Shown here in pieces: positions 10,846 to 20,221 of a stretch of 64,000 bases of DNA. The stretch's first letter is position 1; each line of letters starts with the position of its first letter. Under the pieces are notes generated by a model that saw only the letters and a program-made list of their open reading frames with translations, did no database searches and was not told the DNA's origin. Source of the DNA: Isoetes taiwanensis. Taxonomy: Eukaryota; Streptophyta; Lycopodiopsida; Isoetales; Isoetaceae. Location of the stretch: assembly GCA_021234155.1 (NCBI GenBank), contig JAJEKV010000003.1, positions 18,770,386 through 18,834,385 of the forward strand. Reading direction: 5' to 3'. The translations under genes were made by a program, and so were the position numbers.

Positions 10846-11551
10846 ATGAGCTTGTAGACATTCGGGCCCAGTTAGAGAATGAAAGAAGTCGGAACATAAC
10901 CCTTTCTGAAGAGAATATTCGCTTAAAGGACCGTGCCGATGGGTATGAGAAGATGGTCGACGAATTAGAGGACATTAAATGGTAGCTAGCGGCATTGAAC
11001 AGAGAGGCAACGGTCCTCAGGAAAAACAACGATCACTTTGTGCAACCTAACAAGATCGTTGGACTCTGGCCCTTTTAGGGTGACTTTGGAGCAGTCAATT
11101 GTATATCTCCCTCGCGAGTACTTGTATGAGAGCCAGTGGGAAGAGTTAACGGCTGCTGATTATACATTGCGTGTGGTGTGCAGACAACTTGACACAGGTG
11201 GGCTGGTACACTCTAGGATGTGGGTATCGTATGCATATGCGATACGTTCTTGATTGGATGTTGCAAAGCCGCTTCTGTCCAATGCAAGACGGATGGATTT
11301 TTTCTGAATTGCAATATGCCATATTAAATATGCAAGGTCGCATGCCAGCTTTGCCACAACTAGTCGCTCGCATGAGAGATGTGCAAATGCATACCTTTGA
11401 AAGTTATCGCGAGATGGAATTGTGGAGGGGAGTGGAGGAGCCGCGTGAAGGAGAGGTAGTGCTAGACATTAACCAGTTCCTACCTCCACCTCCAGGGCCG
11501 CAGGGTGATTGGGTTGATCCAACCGAAACCAATGAAAATAATGTCGAGTGA
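10842..11551 (+). pseudogene. Unknown coiled-coil protein, third ORF of the block
   Basis: Starts at ATG 10842 inside the previous stop. The first 47 codons form a heptad-rich helix ('DIRAQLENERSRNITLSEEN', 'YEKMVDELEDIKW'). A TAG follows at 10983, more coiled coil, a frameshift near 11040-11080, then 'EQSIVYLPREYLYESQWEEL' and a further shift near 11170-11250. The C-terminal part ends in a proline-rich tail 'LPPPPGPQGDW' at about 11490. Coiled coil followed by a folded domain would suit a structural or gag-like protein, but this is a guess. Confidence 0.45.
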
Positions 11552-11760
11552 CGTATAATGAGACAGATTAAATTTTGACTTATATCATTTTGCGAATGGA
11601 TAGTAAGGTGAATGATATTATTTCAAATGAACTCCATTGTCGAAGGAAGCATCAAAGCAGGCATTGGGTATTCTGGAACCTTTCACTCGAAAACTCCTTG
11701 GATCAACTGCCATCTCTTTCACCTCGGCTTAGTCTTTTTTTGTTTGTCCTGTTTGATGTA

Positions 11761-11814
11761 TCTAAAGTGCCCCCTAGGATGAGTTCGCTCACTCATTTTA
11801 GGTGGCACTTTAGA
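11761..11814. other. Imperfect 24-bp inverted repeat (hairpin)
   Basis: The left arm begins TCTAAAGTGCC at 11761 and the right arm ends GGCACTTTAGA at 11814, with a 6-nt loop TCGCTC. 21 of 24 positions pair. It lies about 210 bp after the last ORF of the block, and its base touches the target duplication of the next retrotransposon, so it may be a 3' processing structure or an element end. Confidence 0.7.
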
Positions 11815-11819
11815 TTAGT

Positions 11820-13230
11820 TAGACGTTCGATCATATATACGGTCTCAAGGCGATATCGCATCGCTACCGGCCATGCGATACCGCGACCTCTAGTCGACGT
11901 GTACGCCGACACATACCTAAGCAAGGACGCCCTAGGGGGCAACTTGCAATGGTGCACACACTTAACAATGCGCGCACCTTTAGACCTTTAACCCACTAAA
12001 GGTAGACCAAGGGTCATGGAAACCTAAACCCTAACTGATAGCCTACATAAGGCATCAAACCCTAACATTCCCTTTTTGGCCCACAGACCTTCCGAGGTTC
12101 GACTACCGAGGAGTCAATTCCAATTCCCACGATCCGCTTTCAGGCGCCCCGGCTAGTCGGATCATTCCTCCGGGACCGCATCCCGGCGTAATCAGGGGAC
12201 ATGGACGCCGGATCGAGAGGAGTGAACCGAGGATCGGTATTTGGTCGATCAAATAGCATAAACCTTACTCCAGACCTTTGAATCAAGAGGTTTAGCCTAT
12301 TAGATCACCCCTAGCAGCCAAGTAGATCCCGAGATTGACCTAACTAAAGAACCTAACTCTATGAGATAGATTAGTTCTTTATTAATTATTATGTTGATAT
12401 GATGGACGGATGGATTACGTGGAACTCATTGTATTGGGAAGGGGGTAGAGACTGAAAGCTTAGTAGATGATGCTCCTAGTTAGTCCCTCTTAGTGCATTA
12501 CTAGAATTCGCCTGTGGTACAAGAACCTCACCGTTGTGGGTGAAGGGACGGGACCGCTCGTAACGAGGTTCGTGTTCGACCCTTGACCGATCCCTCCGGT
12601 GTGTAAGCCCACAGGGATCGAGTGACTAGGTTCAATGGCTTGCCACCGAAAGTGTGGGCAAGGCATGGGCTCGGACACCGTGGGGTGGGGTTCACCTTCC
12701 GGTGGGTTAAGTCGAATAAGGGCGGTGGCCCTCTAGTCACCTTGGGTCAGCATGTAGACCTCGGGTGGGAGTGATCCCTACCGCCCCATCGGGGCCCGGG
12801 AGATGTAACCCGGGAGTAGCCCCTTTGGCTATGCACCGTGGCTCTGATCGGGTCCCAACACTTTTCAACCTACTCGCAAAGTGTGTACGGGAGGGGCGGA
12901 TGGTGTGGACAACCCAATGCCATGTGTCTGAGCCTTGGGTAGGATCCCACTTGTATTGTGCTGATCTTTGTCTATGCAGATGTTGATGCGCCACCCGAGG
13001 TGGATATGTGATGTATGTTCTTGACGTGTATGTTTACGCTTCAAGCAGCCTAGGTAGGCCCCCGAGGGAGGCGGGGTAAAATGACCCCTTCATTCTTCCC
13101 CTTTGGGGACTTGAGGACGGTCCGCGATGATATGTGGAGGGCCCCAGATCAGCAATGGAGCTGGTATGGGGGTGAACTCCGTTTGTATACGGTCTTGCGG
13201 GCATCGTGATAATGAGTAGGGGACGTCACA
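11820..13230 (+). repeat. 5' LTR
   Basis: 1411 bp, collinear with 22820-24324. It lacks about 80 bp present in the 3' LTR (23945-24020), lost near 12922 between short 'atgt/tgtgtc' similarities. It contains plant telo-box motifs AAACCCTAA(C) near 12024 and 12056. Many differences from the 3' LTR lie at CG sites. Confidence 0.93.
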
Positions 13231-13231
13231 A

Positions 13232-13242
13232 TGGTATCGAGC
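13232..13242 (+). promoter_or_regulatory. Primer-binding site, tRNA-iMet type
   Basis: TGGTATCGAGC starts 2 bp after the 5' LTR. It matches the usual plant initiator-Met primer site TGGTATCAGAGC except for one missing A beside a CG. Confidence 0.85.
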
Positions 13243-13436
13243 AATGTTCTTGGAGACCAAGAGCAAAGCACCGCCATGCTCGAAAGTAGTCCTAACTTGG
13301 TAGGATCCTTAAGCTTCGAAAAGTGGGAAATTTTTTTTTCTCATTTTTGTAGTTATGCTGAGCTAGTAACAATTAAATGAATTGGAACTTAATAAGACTA
13401 AAAAGAATGAGCCAAAAATTTTGCCAAAGTGAGGTG

Positions 13437-13501
13437 GTCTCACGGCTACCTACCTGTCGAAGAACTAAACTTTAGTTTTGAGCAAGGGCAAGTCGTGAGA
13501 C
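13437..13501. other. Palindromic hairpin H1 (65 bp)
   Basis: Starts GTCTCACGG and ends CGTGAGAC, with centre 'aactaaac/tttagttt'. It is the first of four copies of one hairpin family in the segment between 5' LTR and ORF2, and the upstream member of the pair before the H3-like ORF. Confidence 0.85.
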
Positions 13502-13624
13502 ATCGAGCCAAGATCACTTAAACATGATGAATTTGAGAAAACTAATATGGTAAAGCTAATTCTAAGATAGGAATTAATAAGAATAGCATGATTAGATTAC
13601 TTAAATTACTTAAAATTGTGTGAG

Positions 13625-13692
13625 ATCTCACAGCTCGTGCACTGGTCTAAAAACTAAACTTTAGTTTTTGGCGGTAGGCGACACAATGAGAC
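13625..13692. other. Palindromic hairpin H2 (68 bp, degenerate)
   Basis: Reads 'tctcacagctcg..' to '..caatgagac' around the same 'aaactaaa-c-tttagttt' centre. It lies 188 bp from H1 and about 100 bp before the first TATA box. Confidence 0.8.
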
Positions 13693-13794
13693 CAATAAGT
13701 AGGAAAAGTCTGAAATAAGTGTAAGTTTTAACTAAATAGGTATCTTAGCATGTTAAATAGAGCAACTTGAAGTTTGACCTAAAAATTTGCCAAG

Positions 13795-13804
13795 CTATAA
13801 ATAG
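13795..13804 (+). promoter_or_regulatory. TATA box of the H3-like transcription unit
   Basis: CTATAAATAG, 106 bp before the first ATG (13910) of the H3-like gene. The identical decamer recurs before ORF2, which supports a real internal promoter in addition to the LTR promoter. Confidence 0.65.
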
Positions 13805-13909
13805 AAGTAGACCCCCCTCATTTGAACATTCCCGCTTTTAGAAACCAGCTCACCGCTCCCTAAAAGGCGATCTTTGGCGCTCGAGATCCCATTGACGACC
13901 CGGCCAAAC

Positions 13910-14780
13910 ATGGCACTCGACCAAGCAGACCGCGCGAGGAAAGCCCACCCAGCGGTTTAATCTCCCGCCGCCGATGCCAAGACGATTCGGGGCGATGCTG
14001 CAGAGCCCTTAACCCTAACGATCCACCTTCTTCGAAAGTGAGGGAGAACCTTCAGACGAAAGCACAATGAAGAAGATGAAGTACACTGAAGGTGGACGGA
14101 GGTAATTGAGGAAGAGGAGGAGGAAGCGCAATGAAAAGGAGAACCAAGGCCCCGAGGAACGGGAGGATGCCGAATCCTTAACCCACCATTGAAGAACAAG
14201 TCAAGCCTAGATTTCGAAAAGAAGCTGAGGAGCAACAGAGCAGATCGAGCCGAGGCTTCAGCCGGCAGAGGAAGCAGACCTCGCTGCTTTTATCAAGAAG
14301 TACGAACGGCGTGAGAGAAAAAGGGAACAAAAGAAGAGGAAGAGGGAAGAAGAAGAGCAGAAAGCGGCCGAGGAGCTCAAGAAGAAGAAAGGGAAATGGG
14401 TGGGGAGCCCCAGGAAGTTCAAGGACGTCCCCATGGTGAAAAAGCCCAACCCGAAGATCACCATTACCGAACGGCCACCCGATCATCCCCCAACCCCCTC
14501 AGAGGGTTCTGACGACCCGGCCACCCGGCACTTCCAGCGCAGCTACGGCCTCCTGATTCCCCGCGCCCCCTTTGCTCGGCTAGTTAGAGAAGTAATGCAG
14601 GATTTCAGGACGGACTACAGGGTCACAGATGAGATGCTGCTCGCACTCCAAGAAGCAGCTGAGCAGAAGATAGTGCAACATTTTGAAGACTCAACAGCTT
14701 GCACTGTCCATGCGAAGCGAGTGACTCTGATGAGGCAAGACATGCAACTTGCTACTCGCATCAAGGGAGAACGCCCCTAA
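13910..14780 (+). pseudogene. Histone H3-like (histone-fold) protein carried by the retrotransposon
   Basis: The H3 fold occupies 14526-14777. Helix N/1 reads 'RHFQRSYGLLIPRAPF' then 'ARLVREVMQDF'; helix 2 'LLALQEAAEQKIVQHFED'; then the conserved 'HAKRVTLM' and helix 3 'QLATRIKGERP'. Against canonical H3 recalled from memory, about 33 of the last 60 residues are identical, with no gap. Loop 1 has the canonical H3 length, without the extra residues of centromeric H3, while 'RHFQ', 'LLIP', 'LQEAAE' and 'RVTLMR' are CENH3-like choices. The frame is open from 14229. Before the fold lies a Lys/Arg/Glu-rich helix ('KKYERREKKREQ'-like, 14295-14395) in place of the normal H3 tail. A more distant start at ATG 13910 (MALDQADRARKAHPAV) is followed by a stop at 13958 and frameshifts. 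Loss of the tail lysines would prevent the usual H3 marks. Its role in the element is unknown; nucleosome targeting or particle packaging are inferences. Confidence 0.85.
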
Positions 14781-14926
14781 ACTTTTTTGTAAATAATCGA
14801 AAAATTTTGTGATAATAGAACAATTTTGAATACTTTAATTGTCTGAACTTGCTTAATTAAGATAAGTTAGCAAGTTTTAGCTTTTATTTTAGTAAAATAG
14901 GACATTTGCAGACAGAAAGACGTGAT
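14781..14926. other. Spacer after the H3-like ORF
   Basis: AT-rich, non-coding; probable 3' untranslated region. No further ORF was seen. Confidence 0.5.
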
Positions 14927-14993
14927 GTCTCACAGCTCGCGCCTGGTCAAGAAACTAAACTTTAGTTTTTGAGCGAGGCGCAAGCTGTGAGAC
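14927..14993. other. Palindromic hairpin H3 (67 bp)
   Basis: The arms are 33 nt each around a single C. They start GTCTCACAGCTCGCGCC and end AAGCTGTGAGAC, with 27 of 33 positions paired. It is identical in sequence to the copy at 15128-15194. Confidence 0.93.
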
Positions 14994-15127
14994 CTTGCCC
15001 AAAACTCGCCCAAAACAGCTCCAAATCGACCAAATAAGGGGTTGATTCTACCTGATTTGATGAGCCCATCATCCTTACACCCTTAGTTTATCCAAATTGG
15101 ACATGTTTTGATCAAAATGAGACTGAT

Positions 15128-15194
15128 GTCTCACAGCTCGCGCCTGGTCAAGAAACTAAACTTTAGTTTTTGAGCGAGGCGCAAGCTGTGAGAC
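15128..15194. other. Palindromic hairpin H4 (67 bp)
   Basis: Identical to 14927-14993, 201 bp downstream of it and 190 bp before the second TATA box. The sequence between the two copies is not repeated, so this is not a simple tandem array. Confidence 0.93.
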
Positions 15195-15383
15195 CTCCTA
15201 CCATTTCTTCACCAGAACTTGCCCGAATGATTCCCAACCTGTTGTATAGCATCTTTAGGTAATCCAGCCACGCTCAAACACTTGAACTAGTCTTCAAATT
15301 CCCATTTTGACCGCAGTATAGACTAGAATTGCCCAACCCCAGAAATTTTCTAAGTCATCCAAAAATTAGGGTTTTTCCCTTTT

Positions 15384-15393
15384 CTATAAATAG
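15384..15393 (+). promoter_or_regulatory. TATA box of the ORF2-ORF3 unit
   Basis: CTATAAATAG, identical to 13795-13804, 114 bp before ATG 15507. A telo-box-like TTAGGGTTT sits just upstream at 15366-15374. Confidence 0.65.
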
Positions 15394-15506
15394 GTCCCTC
15401 ACTTCACACACAGCACCCTACAAGTTTGATCCTGCCTTCTTAGCCGATTTTCCAGCTCCCTGAGGCGCTCTTGCAACCGTTTGATACCCTCTTTCGCATT
15501 TAACCA

Positions 15507-16459
15507 ATGGCAACCTCTGATTTCCGCAGATGGTACAGCGCCAGCGCTCATGCTGCCGAGGCCGACATCGACCAAATTTTCCATGTCTTCCGGAAGGAGG
15601 TAGATGTCCAAGCAACTCAAGACGCAACCCCGACTTCTGAAGAGAGTCCCTGTCTCAATTCCAAGCTAGGGTAGAACCAGCACTAGTGCAGCTCCCACCT
15701 TGCATAGGGTACTTTGTTCCTAGGCAATCCCTGCAAGCAGCTTTAGGTGATGTTCCAAACATTGCCAAATACCTGACAAACAAGGCGCAGCGCACACCCG
15801 AGCCAATGGTCCTAACTGTCAATAGGACCAAATATTTCTCTTTCAACACTGCCTTGGCAATTTTTCTTACCCATCGTGCCGAGAACACTGTGGGAGAAAC
15901 CTCCATCCCCACCATGGACGTGGACCCAATAGCCATAGCAGCAGAACAACGGCTCCTTACGCAATACGAACAGGAGCAGGAAGGAAAAGAAGAGGAGGAC
16001 TCAGAAGAACAGGAATCAGAAGAGGAGGAAGACTACGTCGAGCTCGACCCAGCGGAAGAGCAGCGACAAGCGGAACAAGAGTGGCAAGACTTCAAAAGAA
16101 GCCGGCAAACTCTTAGAGTCGCGCCACCCCTTGGGCTAGGCATTACAAGCCTAGCCCCCATCATTGTCGAGGGCGAAGAATTTTTGCTCCTCAGCGACAT
16201 CCAAAACCTCCCGGAGTGGAGGGAAAGGGAGTACCGACCTGAAGAGTTGCTGCACCAACTCCGAAGAACGGACCTGGACGACTTCATCGTCCCAGGAGCA
16301 TCCGACTTCCCCCTCCAAGTAAGGGAAGCCGACACTTACACGGGAGAGTCCACCTCCGACATCCAAGCCTACAGCAGCATCAGGCAGATTACGGAGGCAG
16401 CAGACAAGGCCGAGGACAAACTACCGACGGAGGAAGAGTTCCTTGCTCTACAGGAATAG
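15507..16459 (+). pseudogene. Retrotransposon ORF2, unknown acidic protein
   Basis: ATG 15507 begins MATSDFRRWYSASAHAAEAD and runs about 45 codons. The frame then shifts at about 15640-15650 into the long stretch ending with TAG at 16457-16459. Roughly 317 residues in all. Visible parts: a helical N-terminus; 'IGYFVPRQSLQAALGDVPNI'; a strongly acidic Glu-rich centre (15970-16060); and 'RVAPPLGLGITSLAP'. I recognise no domain. The TAG is followed directly by ATG of ORF3 in the same frame, so ORF2 and ORF3 may have been one protein or joined by readthrough. Codon use is more GC-rich than in the surrounding DNA. Confidence 0.55.
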
Positions 16460-17056
16460 ATGGGGATCCGCTACACGACCTCGAACATCCTAACGGCAAG
16501 CTCTTCGGCAACACCTCCCCGGGAGAGAAGAGGCGAATTCGACCTCAGGAGGGCTTCAGCAACAGTCAGAGACTACAGGGAACTCACCACGGTGGAGGTT
16601 GATGACTTTGCAAGCAGGCACAGAGCTGGATACCGAGTGGCCGAAGACCTGTCTCGCAATGACAGGTCGTTGCGGTATTACCTTCCCCTGCTGATGGATG
16701 GAAGAATAGCGGTAATTCACCGCAAATTCACCCCCAGAGGCGAGGAAGGAGTATCGATGCTAATTGCGCTCTCAGGATTTGGCCGGCATGCGCGGTTGCC
16801 CCTTAACACCGAGTATGCCATCCTGGTGAAGAGAGCAGTAGCACTCGATGTTTTTGACTTCGCCATACCCTACAGGCGGCAAGGAAGGCTAGCAGTAACC
16901 GCAGCCTACACCTCCGAGCGTAGAGTAGAAGAACTGGCGAGAGCTTGCAGGGTGGATCTTCAGTCAACGTCCTTAGGAACTTGGGTCATTCAGTGGGAAC
17001 AGCCCAAGTGAAGAAGTTCCTAGAGGACAATCCATCCTACCGGCGACATCAAGAAT
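16460..17056 (+). pseudogene. Retrotransposon ORF3, unknown protein conserved in a second copy
   Basis: ATG 16460 directly follows the ORF2 stop. It reads 'RRASATVRDYRELTTVEVDD', 'RSLRYYLPLLMDGRIAVIHR', 'GVSMLIALSGFG' and 'IPYRRQGRLAVTAAYTSE'. Near 16930-16950 the frame slips. The true C-terminus is read in another frame as 'SLQGGSSVNVLRNLG..' ending '..VKKFLEDNPSYRRHQE' with a stop at 17054-17056. The minus-strand element at 34.26-34.40 kb encodes a close match ('TLQGG', 'NILRNLG', 'VKKFLEDNPAYRR'), which shows selection or common descent within the family. Function unknown; it does not look like gag, protease or polymerase. Confidence 0.6.
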
Positions 17057-17265
17057 AGTTAGCAATCTTGATCCCGAAAGTTTTAATTTTGTATTAGCAT
17101 ATTATAAAATATGAATATAACTTCTTTTTTTTCTTTTTGCACTTGGAATGTGTTGTTGCTGTAATTTTTTTTCTCCCCCACAATTATACCAACATCACAT
17201 ATAATGCAAAGAGAACAAATAAAACTAACCCGGATGACCATAACCAAGCGTGGTAATGAGATAGG

Positions 17266-18685
17266 GATCAACGAAGCGGTCGAACAAAAGCAGGAGGCCC
17301 AACATGGACGAAGAGACTCGACGACAGCAACCCATCCCGGGAACCTCTTGAAGGATATGGTCCCATGACCCCGAGAAGAGGAGATGTCGCAGAAACCGAG
17401 CTGGACGTGATAAAGGCTCTACTCGCAGCCCAAGCATCACTGGCCATTAAACGACACCGAAAAGTCCGGGGAAAGACAAGAGAAGGAGTAAGAGAAGGAG
17501 GTCCCCAAAGACGAGACCTCCGAATCAAGCTCGACCTGACTCGAGTCCCAAAAGAGCTCGAAAGCAGCGCCGGACCAGAGAGACGGCAGCGTAGGACACT
17601 AAGACCCTCGACACGAAAAAGGTGGACTCAAAGATCGGGTAATGTGTGGAAAGCCTGGAAACTCGAACAATTCTCGGGCGAGAACAGATCCGCCTTGAGG
17701 CTGAGGCATGTAATGGATCTAAATGAGTGAGTACGGCAATGCCTATGGCATGAAGGACAAAGACAAAGGCAGGGTGGCGACAGCCAACCTGAAAGGAGCC
17801 GCACGCATATGGTGGAAGGGCTATGCCAAAGCCCATGGGTTGAGCAGGGATGCATGCCGCTTCAAGAAGTTCTCAAAAGCTTTCAAGAAACACTATGTCC
17901 CTCGGGAACACAAGTCGAACATGATGCAGCAGTTTTACAGATTGCAGCAGGGATACAAAACGGTGCAGAAGTACACCGAAGAGTTTATGAGACTAAGGCT
18001 ATATGTGCCGAAGCTGAGCGAGAAACACGCAGTAGAAAGCTACATAGAAGGGCTGAACGAAGAACTCAGGAAACTCGTACGGGCAATAGAGCCCAGAACA
18101 GTGTCTGAAGCGGAGTCCAAGGCAATTAGTTTGCAAGGATTGGGGCCGCAGAGCAGCGCACAGAGGCAGCCATACTATCAGGATATAGGGAAAGCAACAG
18201 GAAGCTACAGTCCTAGGGCAGCCAGCCCAAGCCCAGCAAAGTCCCCATACAATAGCAACCAGGGGAAACAACAGGAAAGAAAGCAGGTGTCCTTCAAGGA
18301 CAAACAGGAAGGGTCCACTTACTCGAAAGCAGTACGGTCCTTCCTACAGGCGTTGCCCAAGGAGAAAAGGCAGGAATGCATGGAGAAGCAGCTCTGCTTC
18401 AGATGTTTCCAGCCGGGCCACCGAACAGCGAACTGCCCATTTGTTATGAGCTCAGCGCTAGCAGAGTTGGGCGGATGGGACACTCCGTCAGACGAGGACG
18501 GCGAGGAGGCACGCGATTACATTCAGGGTGAGTGCCACATCTTCGCTGCCATAGATACAGAACAGGCAGAGATCCAGTATAAGGTAATCACCACAGTAGG
18601 GAAGGCAAAGGCCGAATCCTTCATAGTCTTGATAAACTCCGGAAGTACCATAACTTGGCATCCCCAAGGATGCTTGAAATGCTGA
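17266..18685 (+). pseudogene. gag: gag polyprotein
   Basis: The N-terminal part is read from about 17365 ('VAETELDVIKALLAAQASL'), with a frameshift at about 17700 ('WKLEQFSGENRS'). It continues as 'GAARIWWKGYAKAHGLSRD', 'KFSKAFKKHYVPREHK' and 'YTEEFMRLRLYVPKLSE', the Ty3 gag capsid core (Retrotrans_gag). A CCHC zinc knuckle C-x2-C-x4-H-x4-C lies in 'CFRCFQPGHRTANC' near 18390-18440. Gag forms the virus-like particle and binds the RNA. The end runs into the protease, where the expected D-S-G reads 'INSGST', a lesion at a CG. Confidence 0.85.
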
Positions 18686-20221
18686 AACTGAGACCCCTAA
18701 AGTCCAAACCAAGGCCCGTAATCTTGGCAAGCGGAGCAATAAGACATACAGCTGGGAAGAGAATCAACTTCGACATTGACTTGCCAGGGATGAATATCCA
18801 GATGGGGGCAGAAGTAATGGGCATTGGCAAATACGACTTGATTGTTGGAATGGAGTACCTTGGGCCAGCAGGGGCCATCATCGATTGTGGGAAGCGGAAG
18901 GTGACCTTCCCAACGCCCGACGGAAAAGCCATTGAGATCACAGGTAAAGAAGTTACCCCCATCATGCAATGTATGTCTGTTAAGAAGCTGCCCAAATCTA
19001 TAAGGAGCGAGGAAGTAGCATACATCTTCAAACTCGAGATTGAGGAACAAGAGTCGGAAGAAAGCAAGGAAGACAAGGCGCTCGGCAAGTTACCCAAGCC
19101 AATCACCAACTTGATTACGGAGTTCCACGATCTCTTTCCAGATGAGATCGAGAAACTTCCTCCTTACAGGGGAGTAGAGTGTGAGATAGCACTCGAGCCA
19201 GGGACCAAGCCGACAAGCAAGGCCCCATATAGAATGACCACACATGAACTCACGGAGCTGAAGAAGCAGCGACAAGAATTGCTCAATCTAGGCTTCATCA
19301 GGCCTAGTGTCTCACCATTTGGGGCACCCATCCTCTTTGTCAAGAAGAAGGATGGAAGCTTGAGGATGTGCATAGATTACAGACAGTTGAACAAGCACAC
19401 CATCAAGAACAAGTACGCACTTCCCAGATCAGACGACTTGATGGATCAGCTCCAAGGGGCAAAGGTCTTCTCCAAGATCGACCTAAGGTCAGGTTATCAC
19501 CAGATCAGAATAAAAGAAGAGGACATCCACAAAACGGCTTTCAGGACCAGGTATGGGCATTATGAATTCACCGTAATGCCATTTGGGCTATCCAACGCCC
19601 GGCTACGTTCATGAGACTCATGAAGCGACATCTTCGAGAGAATACTTAGACACCTTTGTCATAGTATTCTTCGACGACATTCTGGTGTACAGTAAATCCA
19701 TTCAAGAGCATGCTCAGCACGTCAGGAAGGTGCTCGAGAAGTTAAGGAGGCATCAGTTGTATGCCAAATTGTCGAAGTGTCACTTCGCGGAGAGAAGGTG
19801 GAATACCTCGGTCATGTGATTTTGAGAAGGAATCTCGGCTGCAGACCCGCCAAGATCGAAAAGTAATCCAATGGCGGCACCAAAGAACGTCCATGAGGTC
19901 AGAAGTTTCCTTGGCCTAGCAGGGTATTACAGGAAGTTCGTGAAGAACTTCGCAAAGATAGCAGCCCCACTGACGGACTTAACAAAGGCGGAGAAAGTCA
20001 AAAATTGGGCAGACCATTGGCTCAAGAAAGCCCAAACAGGATTTGAGTTGTTGAAGGAAGCCTTGACAACCGCCCCCGTCTTGACCCTGCCAGACCCGGA
20101 AAAGGATAAGTTAGTGGCAACGGATGCAAGCAAGATAGCCACAGTGAGTGCGATCTTTGATGCAAGAAGAGCGAAAGTAATAGCGTCACGACTCAAGGAA
20201 AATGAACGACGCCAAACGTAA
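18655..20221 (+). pseudogene. pol: pol, protease remainder and reverse transcriptase (frameshifted)
   Basis: 18655-19614 carries the second half of the aspartic protease ('[19 protein letters not shown]') and RT: '[20 protein letters not shown]', '[16 protein letters not shown]', '[15 protein letters not shown]', '[11 protein letters not shown]'. The frame breaks at about 19600, continues as '[15 protein letters not shown]' (the RT catalytic FxDD box) at 19655, breaks again at 19800-19860, and resumes with '[20 protein letters not shown]' to 20221 (RNase H start). The RT catalytic residues are intact, and each break sits next to CG-rich bases. Confidence 0.9.

Noticed and set aside
12737-12994. 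Open stretches within LTRs (also 28412-28833)
   Set aside because: They run through GC-rich LTR sequence in both orientations, are not shared in frame between LTR copies, and have no motif.
13437-15194. Repeated hairpins as a possible CRISPR array
   Set aside because: Spacing is about 190-1300 bp, the repeats are long palindromes, the context is a plant retrotransposon, and there are no cas genes.
13437-15194. The four hairpins as MITE insertions
   Set aside because: No target duplications flank them, and their paired placement before each TATA box is too regular.
13231-17056. Extra ORFs as an endogenous pararetrovirus (Caulimoviridae)
   Set aside because: True LTRs, a 5-bp target duplication, a chromodomain integrase and Ty3-type gag show an LTR retrotransposon. 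No movement-protein motif was recognised.
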